A program made the translations under genes and the position numbers. This document shows, piece by piece, positions 1 through 7,703 of a stretch of DNA of 64,000 bases. The notes beneath the pieces were generated by a model that saw only the letters and a program-made list of their open reading frames with translations, ran no database searches and was not told where the DNA came from. The stretch lies in contig SAPZ01000026.1 in the NCBI GenBank assembly GCA_004020875.1, forward strand, positions 1 to 64,000. Direction: 5' to 3'. Each line of letters opens with the position of its first letter. Within the stretch, counting starts at the first letter, position 1. This stretch comes from Mesorhizobium sp. GTDB taxonomy: Bacteria > Pseudomonadota > Alphaproteobacteria > Rhizobiales > Rhizobiaceae.

Positions 1-54
1 AACTGTCACCCATCTAATCGGTCCATTCTGTTACCTATCTATCCGGTTCGGACA
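1..54. mobile_element. terminal end of an IS21-like insertion sequence (partial)
   Basis: Two tandem copies of a roughly 25-bp unit lie here: CTGTCACCCATCTAATCGG from position 3 and CTGTTACCTATCTATCCGG from position 28. They match at most positions. Multiple direct terminal repeats ending in CA are typical of IS21-family ends. The presumed tip is CA at 53-54, because the next base resumes the reading frame of a short-chain dehydrogenase. The transposase genes would lie outside the window, so the family call rests on the terminal repeats alone. Confidence 0.5.
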
Positions 55-124
55 GTTCCTGATCGGCAACCGCTTCACGACGGGAGAGACGCTGCATGTC
101 GAGGGCGGGCACCGGCTGGTGTGA
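55..124 (+). pseudogene. 3' remnant of a short-chain dehydrogenase/reductase (SDR)
   Basis: The plus-strand frame ending at TGA 122-124 reads FLIGNRFTTGETLHVEGGHR and then LV-stop. This is the characteristic C-terminus of SDR-family oxidoreductases (F-x-T-G-x-x-L-x-V-x-G-G). Upstream of about position 55 the frame passes into the IS terminal repeats and loses all SDR character, so only about the last 22 codons remain. Either the element interrupted the gene or a rearrangement joined it here. The rest of the gene may lie on the far side of the element. The remnant overlaps the 3' end of the convergent LysR gene. Confidence 0.55.
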
Positions 125-1025
125 CCGGTGCAAAACCCTCGGCTAGAGCGGTGAGGAAAGCCTTCAGCGCCGGCGGCTGGACGCGCCGGCGGCGCCAGAC
201 CATCACGATGTCGGCCGAGCGGACGGAGCCGGGCCAGGCAAGCTCGGCCACCTCGCCGCGCTCGATCGCGGCGGCGACCGCCAGCCGCGGCACGAGGCCA
301 AAGCCGGCGCCGGCTGCCACCAGTCCGGCAATCGCGTCGATGCTGCCCGCTTCAGCGGCCAACCTTGGCTTGCCAAGCCCCGCTTCGCCGAACGCCTTGT
401 CGAGCATGGCGCGGTAGACGCAGCCGGTCTCGGTGGCGACGAAATGCTTCTCGGCCAGCGTCGCCAGATCGACATCCACATGGTTGTCGCCGGGCGGCGC
501 GATGAGCGCCAGCGGCTCGACCGCCACCACGCGCCTGGCAAGGCGCTGGTCCGGCGCGCCGGTCTCGAGTACAGGCGGCCGCTCGAAGCAGAAGGCGACG
601 TCGATCTCGCCCTCACCCAACCGGCGCAGCAAGTCGCCGCTGCCGGCGATCCGGAGCTTGATGTCGATGCCGGCATGGACGGCACGGAAGCTCGCGAGCC
701 AGCCGGCAAGCCTTGCCGAGGCGATCGTCTCCAGCGCGCCGATCGACAGGCTGCCGGGCGTCCCTGCCCTGGTGGCATCGACGGCGGAGCGCGCCTCATC
801 GGCGAGGGCCAGCAGGTTCTCGGCATAGGGTTTCAGCGCCTCGCCCGCCGGCGTCAGGGTGAGCCCCTGCCGCGAGCGGATGAAGAGGCTGGCGCCAAGC
901 TCGGTTTCCAGCGCCTGGATCTGATCGCTGACGCTCGACTGCGCGAGATTGACCTCCTGCGCGACGCGCGTGACATTGCCCGTCCGCGCGACCGCGAGAA
1001 AGGTCTTCAGCAGCCTTGAATGCAT
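75..1025 (-). CDS. LysR-family transcriptional regulator
   Basis: This 316-residue protein has normal LysR length. An N-terminal winged helix-turn-helix (residues 1-60, with AQEVNLAQSSVSDQIQALE as the recognition region) is followed by a type 2 periplasmic-binding-like effector domain (about 90-300). The start ATG lies 6 bp after the stop of the HtrA-like gene, so the two probably share a transcript. The C-terminal tail (GARPRHAASLPS) runs into the SDR remnant on the opposite strand. That overlap may be original or may reflect rearrangement next to the insertion sequence. The ligand and regulon cannot be told from the sequence; regulation of the adjacent htrA-like or SDR gene is only a guess. 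Confidence 0.9.
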   Translation of the reverse strand: MHSRLLKTFLAVARTGNVTRVAQEVNLAQSSVSDQIQALETELGASLFIRSRQGLTLTPAGEALKPYAENLLALADEARSAVDATRAGTPGSLSIGALETIASARLAGWLASFRAVHAGIDIKLRIAGSGDLLRRLGEGEIDVAFCFERPPVLETGAPDQRLARRVVAVEPLALIAPPGDNHVDVDLATLAEKHFVATETGCVYRAMLDKAFGEAGLGKPRLAAEAGSIDAIAGLVAAGAGFGLVPRLAVAAAIERGEVAELAWPGSVRSADIVMVWRRRRVQPPALKAFLTALAEGFAPVTPAGARPRHAASLPS

Positions 1026-1031
1026 CCGGAG

Positions 1032-1934
1032 TTACTGCAGCTGCGGCTTCTTCAGGAAGGAATTGCGATCTGCCGACTTAACGCGCAGCCAGGTCTCCCG
1101 GCCGTCGCGCACGACGCGCAGCGGAATTTCCGCGCCGGCCGGATTCTGCCAGAGTTTTCTGTAGAAATCAGCCAGGCCGTCGACCTCGCCGTCGCGCACA
1201 TCGGAGATGATGTCGCCTTGGCGCAGCCCCGCTTTGGCTGCCGGGCCGCCTTCGGCGACGCTCATCACCACCACCATGCCGTTCGACTCGGCCGAGAAGG
1301 CGCCGAGCCACGGACGCGGCGCTTTCGCCGCCTGACCGCGCTTGATCAGATCGTCGAGGATCGGCGTCAGAAGATCGATGGGCACCACCATGTTGATGTC
1401 GGCAACCTCGCCGGCGCGGCTCATCTGCAGGCGCAGCGAGCCGATGCCGAGCAGCTTGCCGTCGCGATCGAACAGCGCGGCCCCGCCCCAGGACGGATGC
1501 GCGGGCGCGATGAAGATCGCCTCGTCGATCAGATATTCCCAATAGCCGGCGAATTCCTGCTTGGTGACGATGTGGGCGTCGACCTGCTGGCCAATGCCGT
1601 CGGCAAGCGTCACGGCGTCGCCGATATTGGCCTTCCTGGCATCGCCGAACTGAACAGCCGGCAGATTGAGCGGCGACAGCGCCTGCACCAGGCCGAAGCC
1701 GGTCTCCTGATCGTAGGCCAGCGCGTGCGCGGCCACCACGCGGCCGTCCTGGTCGGTCAGCCACACTTCCTCGGCCTCGGTGATGAGGTAGCCTATCGTG
1801 AGCACCAGCCCGTTGTCGCGGATCACCACGCCGCTGCCCTCGCGGCGCGTGCCCAGCGCGTTGGCGGTGAAAGCGTCGTCCGGAACCGTGGCGCGCACGG
1901 CAACGACGGAGCGCGAAATTTTCTCGATGGTCAT
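1032..1934 (-). CDS. HtrA/DegP-like S1C-fold protein with PDZ domain, catalytic triad apparently lost
   Basis: This 300-residue protein has a trypsin-like S1C fold followed by a PDZ domain (about residues 205-265, with GGPAAKAGLRQGDIIS as the carboxylate-binding core). Aligned by eye to DegP, all three catalytic positions are replaced. The TNNHV motif reads TIGYL (residue 49), the TDLAVL aspartate is Gly79 (TGFGLV), and GNSGGP reads SWGGAA (Trp149 for Ser). It is therefore probably a non-proteolytic scaffold or binding protein. No signal peptide is visible with this start, which I chose because AGGA precedes the ATG; an in-frame ATG at 1949 is the alternative. A LysR gene follows at once, and yghU is divergent. 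Confidence 0.75.
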   Translation of the reverse strand: MTIEKISRSVVAVRATVPDDAFTANALGTRREGSGVVIRDNGLVLTIGYLITEAEEVWLTDQDGRVVAAHALAYDQETGFGLVQALSPLNLPAVQFGDARKANIGDAVTLADGIGQQVDAHIVTKQEFAGYWEYLIDEAIFIAPAHPSWGGAALFDRDGKLLGIGSLRLQMSRAGEVADINMVVPIDLLTPILDDLIKRGQAAKAPRPWLGAFSAESNGMVVVMSVAEGGPAAKAGLRQGDIISDVRDGEVDGLADFYRKLWQNPAGAEIPLRVVRDGRETWLRVKSADRNSFLKKPQLQ

Positions 1935-2052
1935 CGATCCATCCTGCATTGCGGGTCTTTTTCTATAAGTATGGCCGAAGGAGCGCGGCGCAAGGGCGGA
2001 TTTCCCCTTCTTCCCCTTGTGGCGAGAAGGGAAAGATGCTGGCACAAGCGCT

Positions 2053-2072
2053 AGTTCAACGAAGATTGAACT
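2053..2072. promoter_or_regulatory. inverted repeat, candidate operator between the htrA-like gene and yghU
   Basis: AGTTCAA-N6-TTGAACT is a perfect 7-bp inverted repeat. It sits just before a plausible rightward promoter with TTGACG at 2080-2085 and TAAGTC at 2102-2107 (16-bp spacing), ahead of yghU. The position fits a regulator site for yghU, the htrA-like gene or both. Because a T-run follows, a weak hairpin role is also possible. Confidence 0.4.
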
Positions 2073-2143
2073 TTTTTCTTTGACGCGCGCGAAACGGCAC
2101 CTAAGTCTAACGGCATTCCGTGGCAGATTGCCGCCCCTTCACG

Positions 2144-3031
2144 ATGAACAAGGCTTCCAAGATGGACCAATATATCCCGCCGAAAGTCTGGACCTGGAAC
2201 AAGCCCAATGGCGGCCAGTTCGCTTCGATCAACCGGCCGATCGCAGGCCCCACCCACGACAAGGAACTGCCGGTCGGCAAGCATCCGCTGCAGCTCTACT
2301 CGCTGGCCACGCCCAACGGCCAGAAGGTTACGATCATGCTGGAGGAGCTTCTGGCGCTCGGCCACAAGGGCGCGGAATACGATGCCTGGCTGATCAAGAT
2401 CGGCGACGGCGACCAGTTCGGAAGCGGATTCGTCAAGGTCAACCCGAACTCGAAGATCCCGGCGCTCATGGACCACAGCGAGCCGAAGCCTGTGCGCGTG
2501 TTCGAGTCCGGCTCGATCCTCACCTATCTCGCCGAAAAATTCGGCGCGTTCCTGCCGACCGAGCGCGCGGCGCGCGCGGAAACCTTCTCGTGGCTGTTCT
2601 GGCAGATGGGTTCCGCGCCCTATCTCGGCGGCGGCTTCGGCCATTTCTATGCCTATGCGCCGCACAAGATCGAATACGCCATCGACCGTTTCGCCATGGA
2701 GACCAAGCGGCAGATGGATGTGCTCGACCGTAGGCTGGCGGAGAGCGAATATCTCGCTGGGCCCGACTATACGATCGCCGATATTGCGGTGTGGCCGTGG
2801 TATGGCGGCCTCGCCAAGGGCCGCAGCTATAACGACGCCGCGCAGTTCCTGTCGGTGCACGAATACAAGAACGTGCAGCGCTGGGCCGACGCGATCGACG
2901 CCAGGCCGGCGGTAAGCCGCGGCCGCATGGTCAACCGCGTGTCAGGTGATCCGGCCTTCCAGCTTCGCGAGCGCCACGACGCCAGCGACTTCGAGACCAA
3001 GACGCAGGATAAGCTCGAAGCGGCGGAGTGA
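2144..3031 (+). CDS. yghU: YghU-type glutathione S-transferase (GSH-dependent disulfide-bond oxidoreductase)
   Basis: This 295-residue protein matches Escherichia coli YghU, as I recall it, almost from end to end. Landmarks are the N-terminal VWTWNKPNGG segment, GKHPLQLYSLATPNGQKVT (thioredoxin-like GSH site), NPNSKIPAL, RVFESGSILTYLAEKFG, FLGGG-type helices and the C-terminal RERHDASDFET tail. Nu-class GSTs of this type bind two glutathiones and reduce disulfides. The long N-terminal extension before the thioredoxin fold is typical of the family. Start codons at 2120 (GTG), 2144 and 2162 are possible; 2162 has AAGG upstream and would match the E. coli length better. Confidence 0.93.
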   Translation: MNKASKMDQYIPPKVWTWNKPNGGQFASINRPIAGPTHDKELPVGKHPLQLYSLATPNGQKVTIMLEELLALGHKGAEYDAWLIKIGDGDQFGSGFVKVNPNSKIPALMDHSEPKPVRVFESGSILTYLAEKFGAFLPTERAARAETFSWLFWQMGSAPYLGGGFGHFYAYAPHKIEYAIDRFAMETKRQMDVLDRRLAESEYLAGPDYTIADIAVWPWYGGLAKGRSYNDAAQFLSVHEYKNVQRWADAIDARPAVSRGRMVNRVSGDPAFQLRERHDASDFETKTQDKLEAAE

Positions 3032-3148
3032 AGCGTTGACGCTGCCGATCTCCCTCCTTGCGCCAGGGGATGCACACATCTCCAAGCGACTGGTTTTGGC
3101 GACAGCGTGCATGGCAGCTTGGCGCATGCATTGTCTAATGTAGTGCCG

Positions 3149-3395
3149 GTCGACCCCCACTCCGTCTCGGCTTCGCCGAGCCACCTCTCCCCCGATCGAC
3201 GGGGTAGAGGAAAGGCGCCAAGCCTTTCGCCGTCAACGCTCGTCCGGCAACGCTCCCTTCCTTTCCCTCCGGGGGGGAAGGTGGCGCTGCGAAGCAGCGA
3301 CGGATTGGGGGAACCACGTGGCAATCAAGCCTTCGGCCGATCAGTCACAGAAGATGTGTGATCTCCAAGCCTCCTTGCGGGGAGATTGGCTGTCT
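3149..3395. repeat. dispersed palindromic repeat elements in the yghU to PEBP gap
   Basis: The 375-bp gap contains the module CTCGGCTTCGCCGAGCCACC (from about 3164), a G/C-rich hairpin around 3185-3210, a second half ending near 3313, and a short CTCCTTGCGGGGAG hairpin at about 3373-3386. Related modules recur at 12785, 14913, 26584, 57970, 61386 and 63323. I see no open reading frame with coding character here. Confidence 0.6.
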
Positions 3396-3406
3396 CCAGC
3401 GTTCCG

Positions 3407-3946
3407 CTACCGCCCATACGTATAGGTCACGCTCGCCTCGCCCAGCGCGGAGCTCTTGGCGGCGACCGAGACCATATCGGGCAAAGGATTGGCCGGCGCG
3501 CGCAGGGTCTTTTCGCCCAGCGCGTAGAGCGTGAAGACATAGTGATGCTGGCCGCTGCCGGGCGGCGGGCATGGGCCGAAATAGCCGGCGCGCCCGACGC
3601 TCCCCTTGCCTTGCACCGTGCCCTTCGGCAGGCCTTTGCCGGAGCTTGCGCCTGCATGCAGCCCTTTGGCGCTGGCCGGGATGTTCCAGGCCAGCCAGTG
3701 CCAGAAACCCTTGCCGCCATTGGCGTCCGTGTCGAACATGGTCAGCGCGTAGCTCTTGGTGCCGGCCGGCGGGTTCTTCCAGTCGAGCGCGATCGAGACG
3801 TTCTGTCCGCCGCAGCCGGCCTTGTCGCCGAGATATTTCGCATCCCATTTGCCGTTCGAAATCGACGGGCTGGAAATCTCGAAGGCGGCCGCATGGCCGG
3901 CGAAGGCGACGAGAGCGAACATGGTGAAGCCGAAGCGCAAGGTCAT
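3407..3946 (-). CDS. YbhB/YbcL-family PEBP (Raf-kinase-inhibitor-like) protein, exported
   Basis: This 179-residue protein has an N-terminal signal peptide (LRFGFTMFALVAFAGHAAA) and a single phosphatidylethanolamine-binding-protein fold. Key family motifs are visible: SYALTMFDTDA (ligand-pocket Asp), FWHWLAWNIPA and YFGPCPPPGSGQHHYVFTLYAL, the typical GPxPPxGxxHHY signature. Bacterial homologues are periplasmic or cytosolic proteins of unclear role. The ATG is preceded by GGGAGGA at good spacing, so this start is preferred over an upstream in-frame ATG at 4093. The minus-strand terminator at 4029-4062 isolates it from the aminotransferase upstream. Confidence 0.88.
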   Translation of the reverse strand: MTLRFGFTMFALVAFAGHAAAFEISSPSISNGKWDAKYLGDKAGCGGQNVSIALDWKNPPAGTKSYALTMFDTDANGGKGFWHWLAWNIPASAKGLHAGASSGKGLPKGTVQGKGSVGRAGYFGPCPPPGSGQHHYVFTLYALGEKTLRAPANPLPDMVSVAAKSSALGEASVTYTYGR

Positions 3947-4028
3947 TTGATCCTCCCTGAACGATGCAGCGTAGCGCAAAACCGGCCCGAAAAAGGGCAA
4001 GCCGGCGCACTGAGGCGTCAGGATAATG

Positions 4029-4062
4029 AAAAAGCCCCGCCGGGGGAGGCCGTCGGGGCTCT
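4029..4062 (-). terminator. Rho-independent terminator (leftward)
   Basis: AGCCCCG at 4033-4039 pairs with CGGGGCT at 4054-4060. Read on the minus strand, the hairpin is followed by a run of five T. It lies about 150 bp downstream of the aminotransferase stop and upstream of the PEBP gene. It ends either a long 3' UTR or an independent small RNA. Confidence 0.7.
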
Positions 4063-4159
4063 TTCGTTCGGAACCATGGAGGTGGGACCCCACGGTCGGG
4101 TCGATCCAGGGGGTGTTGGATCGGCCGCGACCCTAGCCGAGGAATGGGCCGCGCGGACA

Positions 4160-4192
4160 ATCACGCCTGCGCACTACCGATCACGCCTGCGC
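4160..4192. repeat. short direct repeat ATCACGCCTGCGC x2
   Basis: The 13-bp unit occurs at 4160-4172 and 4180-4192 with a 20-bp period, just past the aminotransferase stop. Its function is unknown. Confidence 0.55.
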
Positions 4193-4213
4193 GAGACGGC
4201 GGTGATTGAAGGC

Positions 4214-5422
4214 CTAACCCCGCAGCAGCTTTGCCAGCCGCGGCACGCCTTCGTTCACCGCGCGGTCGTCGGCAAGCGTGAACGACATGCGTAGCGTGTT
4301 GCGGCCGGTGCCGTCGGCATAGAAGGCGTTGCCGGGCACGAAGGCGACGCGCGCCTCCTTGACCGAACGCGCCAGAAGCTCGGTGGCGTCGACGCTTTCC
4401 GGCAGCGTCAGCCAGACGAACATGCCGCCTTCCGGACGGCTCCAGGAAATCCCGTCGGGCATATTGGCCTCGAGCGCGCCGAGCAGCGCGTCGCGCCGCT
4501 TACGGTAGGCGCCGATCAGCTTTTCCACCTGGGCGTCGAAGATGGTGTCGGCGACGCGGTGCATGACCATCTGGTTGATCGAGGGGCTGTGCAGGTCGGA
4601 GGCCTGCTTCATCAGCACCAGCTTTTCCACGACATGGCGCGACGCGCAGACCCAGCCGACGCGCATGCCGGGCGACAGTATCTTCGAGAAGGAGCCGCAA
4701 TAGAGCGTGCGAGCGTTGTCGATGCCGCCAGAGCGGGCGCAGTCGAGCGCCAGGATCGGCGGCACGCCCACGCCGTCATAGCGCAGCGCGCGATAGGCGG
4801 CGTCCTCGATGACGGCGATGTCGAGCTCGCCCGCGAGGTCGAGCACCGCCTCGCGCTGCTTGACGTCCAGCGTGTTGCCCGTCGGGTTGGCGAAATCCGG
4901 CACCAGATAGGCGAACTTTACCTTGCCGCCATTTGCCGCCGCGGCGGCGCGGTAGGCCTCCGGCGTCATGTTGCCGCCAGCGGGGTTCAGCCGGTCGTAG
5001 CGCGGTTCGTAGGCGTTGAAGGCCTGCAACGCGCCGAGATAGGTCGGCCAGGTGACCAGAGCCGTATCTCCCGGCGACAGGAACAGCTTGCCGAGATAGT
5101 CGAGCGCCTGCTGCGAGCCGGAGGTAATGAAGATATTGCCCTCGTCGCATTGAACGCCGAGCTTGCCCATATAGGCAGCCAGCCATTTGCGCAGCGGCAG
5201 GTAGCCTTCGCTGACCTGGTATTGCAGCGCGACCCCCGCCTCCTTGCCTCCCAGCACCGCCTGGTAGGCGTCGCCGATGGCCTGCGCGGGAAACAGCGAC
5301 GGATCCGGGATGCCGCCGGCGAAGGAGATGATGTCGGGCTGGTCGAGCAGCTTCAGCAGCTCGCGGATCTCGGAGGCCTTCATGCGCGAGGAACGCGAGG
5401 CCAGAAGGTTCATCAGGGTCAA
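4214..5422 (-). CDS. PLP-dependent aminotransferase, fold type I (2-aminoadipate/aromatic aminotransferase-like)
   Basis: This 402-residue class I/II aminotransferase has family motifs in order: SFAGGIPDPSLFP near the N-terminus, ITSGSQQALDYLGKLFLSPGD, DFANPTGNTL, a PLP-contact Asp in VIEDAAYRALRYD, the Schiff-base Lys in GSFSKILSPGMRVGW, and the C-terminal RMSF arginine. It resembles the LysN / 2-aminoadipate and multi-substrate branched-chain or aromatic transaminases; the substrate is not determinable. The start is TTG (5420-5422), chosen because GGGAGGT lies 5-6 nt upstream; an ATG three codons in (5411-5413) would be too far from it. A perfect palindrome at 5449-5469 sits in the promoter region. 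Confidence 0.9.
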   Translation of the reverse strand: MTLMNLLASRSSRMKASEIRELLKLLDQPDIISFAGGIPDPSLFPAQAIGDAYQAVLGGKEAGVALQYQVSEGYLPLRKWLAAYMGKLGVQCDEGNIFITSGSQQALDYLGKLFLSPGDTALVTWPTYLGALQAFNAYEPRYDRLNPAGGNMTPEAYRAAAAANGGKVKFAYLVPDFANPTGNTLDVKQREAVLDLAGELDIAVIEDAAYRALRYDGVGVPPILALDCARSGGIDNARTLYCGSFSKILSPGMRVGWVCASRHVVEKLVLMKQASDLHSPSINQMVMHRVADTIFDAQVEKLIGAYRKRRDALLGALEANMPDGISWSRPEGGMFVWLTLPESVDATELLARSVKEARVAFVPGNAFYADGTGRNTLRMSFTLADDRAVNEGVPRLAKLLRG

Positions 5423-5448
5423 GGCGCACCTCCCGAAATGCTTCTATT

Positions 5449-5469
5449 TAGGTCAGCTTGGTTGACCTA
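5449..5469. promoter_or_regulatory. perfect inverted repeat, candidate operator of the aminotransferase gene
   Basis: TAGGTCA-N7-TGACCTA lies 27-47 bp upstream of the TTG start of the aminotransferase, where it would overlap the promoter. The size and symmetry suit a GntR- or Lrp-type dimer. No such regulator is encoded next to it. Confidence 0.45.
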
Positions 5470-5656
5470 TTATCAGGCCGCGTCGCCCGCGTGAATACAC
5501 AAAACGGCCATGGCGCATCGTCCACGTGGCATTTGGCCCAGAAATTTCAACGAAAGCTAATGGAAAAACATTGCGCGACCGGGCCGACGGGCGCACGATC
5601 AAACCAAGGATCCGGGAAACCACGAGAAAATCAATCCGGACCAATGGGGAGCACAA

Positions 5657-6394
5657 ATGACGCTTGAGGTCATCGGGGCCGGCTTCGGCCGCACTGGCAC
5701 GTGGTCGACTTTCGCCGCACTGAACCGGCTCGGTTTTGCGAGCTACCACATGCAGGAAGTCATCATCAACAAGGCAAACAAGGGCCATCTGGATTTTTGG
5801 CGCAGGGTGGCAAACAGCCAGCCGGGCAGCCAGCACGACTGGAACCAGGTCTTCGCGAATTACCGGGCGACCGTCGACAATCCAGGCTGTTGCGTATGGA
5901 AGGAATTGATGGCCGCCTACCCCCGCGCCAAGGTGCTTCTGACGCTGCATCCGCGCGGCGCCGAAGCCTGGTACGACAGCACCATCGACACGATCTACTT
6001 CACCGAAAATGTCTGGCAGTTCAAGGTGCTGGAATGGCTGACGCCCTTCGGACGCAAGTTCGGCGACATGTCGCGCAAGCTGGTCTGGGGTCGCACGCTG
6101 AAGGGCGTGATGAACGACCGCGACAAGGCAGTAGCGCGCTACAACGCCTACATCGACGAGGTTAAGGCGGCGGTGTCGCCGGAAAGGCTGCTGGTCTTCA
6201 AGGTCACCGACGGCTGGGGACCGCTCTGCGATTTCCTCGGGGTCCCGCTGCCGAACGAGCCCTTCCCCAACCTCAACGACCGCGCCAGCATCAAGAAGAT
6301 CATCCGCGAGATGATGATAGGCTCTTATGTGATGCTGGCAGGCGTGGCGCTGGCGATCGCGTTGGTGATCGGCGGCCTGTGGTGGCTGCGCTGA
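5657..6394 (+). CDS. sulfotransferase-family protein with C-terminal membrane anchor
   Basis: This 245-residue protein begins with the PAPS 5'-phosphosulfate-binding loop GAGFGRTGTWST and keeps the family features of Sulfotransferase_4-type proteins (PRAKVLLTLHPRGAEAWYDS, then DGWGPLCDFLGVPLPNEPFP). The last 20 or so residues form a hydrophobic helix, followed by WWLR, so the enzyme is probably tethered to the membrane. GGGGAG precedes the ATG by 5 nt. A paralogue without the anchor lies at 59350-59952. The acceptor is unknown, and sulfotransferase activity itself is inferred from the family. Confidence 0.8.
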   Translation: MTLEVIGAGFGRTGTWSTFAALNRLGFASYHMQEVIINKANKGHLDFWRRVANSQPGSQHDWNQVFANYRATVDNPGCCVWKELMAAYPRAKVLLTLHPRGAEAWYDSTIDTIYFTENVWQFKVLEWLTPFGRKFGDMSRKLVWGRTLKGVMNDRDKAVARYNAYIDEVKAAVSPERLLVFKVTDGWGPLCDFLGVPLPNEPFPNLNDRASIKKIIREMMIGSYVMLAGVALAIALVIGGLWWLR

Positions 6395-6607
6395 CAACCG
6401 GCCGGGGCGAGGCCCGGAACATCGACGATTGCCGTCATATTAGAAAAAGCGCATATTAATCGAAGTTGAAGCCATGCTTCAGCCGAACCGCCCAATTGGC
6501 GCGTTGCCCCGGGGGCGGTCCGCAGACCACGTCAAATGTCAGGGAAGGAAGTCCGTGCTGGCCAAAGGAACGGCCAGCCCGAGACATGGCATCTGGAGGA
6601 GGATCCC

Positions 6608-6922
6608 ATGAAGGTTACCATACTGGCGAGTTACGAACCCCATGCCGCCAAGGGGCTGATGCAAGGATCGAACCGGGAAGCTGCAATCGCGGCGCTGTTT
6701 GAAAGCGTGGGCGGCAGGATGAACAGCCTGATGTTCACGCGCGGCCTCTATGACGTCATCGTCAATGGCGAGGTGCCGGACCAGATTGCCGGAATGGGGA
6801 TGGCGCTCGCGGTGCGCGCGAGCGGCTCGGTGAGCGATCTCGTCGTCCTAGAGGAGCTCGACATGAAGGCCGTGATCGCGGCCGCCAACAAGGCCGCCGG
6901 CGCCTACAAGCCGGCCGGCTGA
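6608..6922 (+). CDS. GYD-domain protein
   Basis: This small protein of 104 residues matches the GYD family (dimeric alpha/beta-barrel superfamily): KVTILASYEPHAAKGL, an AIAALFESVGGRMNSLMFTRG core, GLYDVIV, and a C-terminal helical end. The ATG has a strong GGAGGAGGAT upstream. It is followed after 23 bp by another small dimeric-barrel-like protein, so the two are probably one transcript. Family members have no established reaction. Confidence 0.8.
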   Translation: MKVTILASYEPHAAKGLMQGSNREAAIAALFESVGGRMNSLMFTRGLYDVIVNGEVPDQIAGMGMALAVRASGSVSDLVVLEELDMKAVIAAANKAAGAYKPAG

Positions 6923-6945
6923 TGTCTCATCGAACGGAGGATGCC

Positions 6946-7239
6946 ATGACCGCTTACAACGTAGTCCGCTTTCGCACCAAGCCCGGCAAGGAGCAGGCCT
7001 TCATCGACGCGCACAAGAAGGTCGACTTGAACGCCAAGGGCTTTCGCAAGGGCGCCCTGATCAAGACCGGCGAGCGCACATTCTGCATGCTCGGCGAATG
7101 GAACGACATGGACAGCCTTGCCGCGGCGCGCCCGATGATGATTGGCGTTCTCGACACGTTCCGCGATATGCTCGAAGACCTGGGCGGCGATCTCGGCGTG
7201 ACGGATCCGGTGTCCGGCACGGTCGTTGCGGAAATATAG
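6946..7239 (+). CDS. small ABM-like (dimeric alpha/beta-barrel) protein
   Basis: This 97-residue protein (TAYNVVRFRTKPGKEQAFID ...) has the beta-alpha-beta layout of antibiotic-biosynthesis-monooxygenase-like domains: an N-terminal strand, a helix starting at GKEQAFIDAHKK, then TFCMLGEWNDMDSL. GGAGG lies 6 nt before the ATG. It pairs with the GYD gene upstream. No catalytic residues can be named; a stress or heme-related role would be speculation. Confidence 0.65.
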   Translation: MTAYNVVRFRTKPGKEQAFIDAHKKVDLNAKGFRKGALIKTGERTFCMLGEWNDMDSLAAARPMMIGVLDTFRDMLEDLGGDLGVTDPVSGTVVAEI

Positions 7240-7350
7240 GCTGAAGGCGCCGCCGTCTGGCGCCGGACGGACCGCCTTGCGCGGCCGCCGGGGCCGTGGG
7301 CGCGAAGTTCTCGAGAAGCGGTCGACCCGGTGCGGCGCCTTTGGCAAGCG

Positions 7351-7506
7351 TCAGAACGGCAACCGAATCTCGGCGTCCTGGGTGGCCTGCGGCCAGCCGA
7401 TATCCTTGCGGATCTCCGGCGGCAGCTCGTTGAGCTCGCGCGTCGTGCGGCGGCGCTTGGCAGCCTCGGCGAAGGCGGCGCGGATCCGGTTAAGGTTCTT
7501 GAACAT
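7351..7506 (-). CDS. DUF1127 small protein
   Basis: This 51-residue gene reads MFKNLNRIRAAFAEAAKRRR, then TTRELNELPPEIRKDIGWP and a short tail. The core T-x-x-E-L-x-x-L-P-x-E-I-x-x-D-I-G is the DUF1127 signature. Short DUF1127 proteins in Rhizobiales are linked to stress and to phosphate or carbon metabolism, and some act with RNA. The gene is monocistronic, convergent with the ABM-like gene, and followed by about 200 bp of non-coding DNA before the amidohydrolase gene. Confidence 0.85.
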   Translation of the reverse strand: MFKNLNRIRAAFAEAAKRRRTTRELNELPPEIRKDIGWPQATQDAEIRLPF

Positions 7507-7703
7507 GAAGCCCCCATAAATCAGCAGCGGAAAGCCGGTGCCGCCTCTTCACCCGGCGCCGCTTTTGCAATGCGTCTGTAACCGGTGGATTGCGCGCGAA
7601 CGGTGAATTGCCTCACGAAGCCAGAGCAGCCTGAAACATATGCGTGCAAACTGATTTGCGGGATCGGCATACGGCCAGAGGGAAAGGCGCGCGCCTAGTT
7701 TCG

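Noticed and set aside
1020..2054. Long plus-strand frame antisense to the htrA-like gene
   Set aside because: Arg/His/Gln-rich composition typical of a shadow frame in GC-rich DNA; the minus strand encodes a recognisable S1C/PDZ protein.
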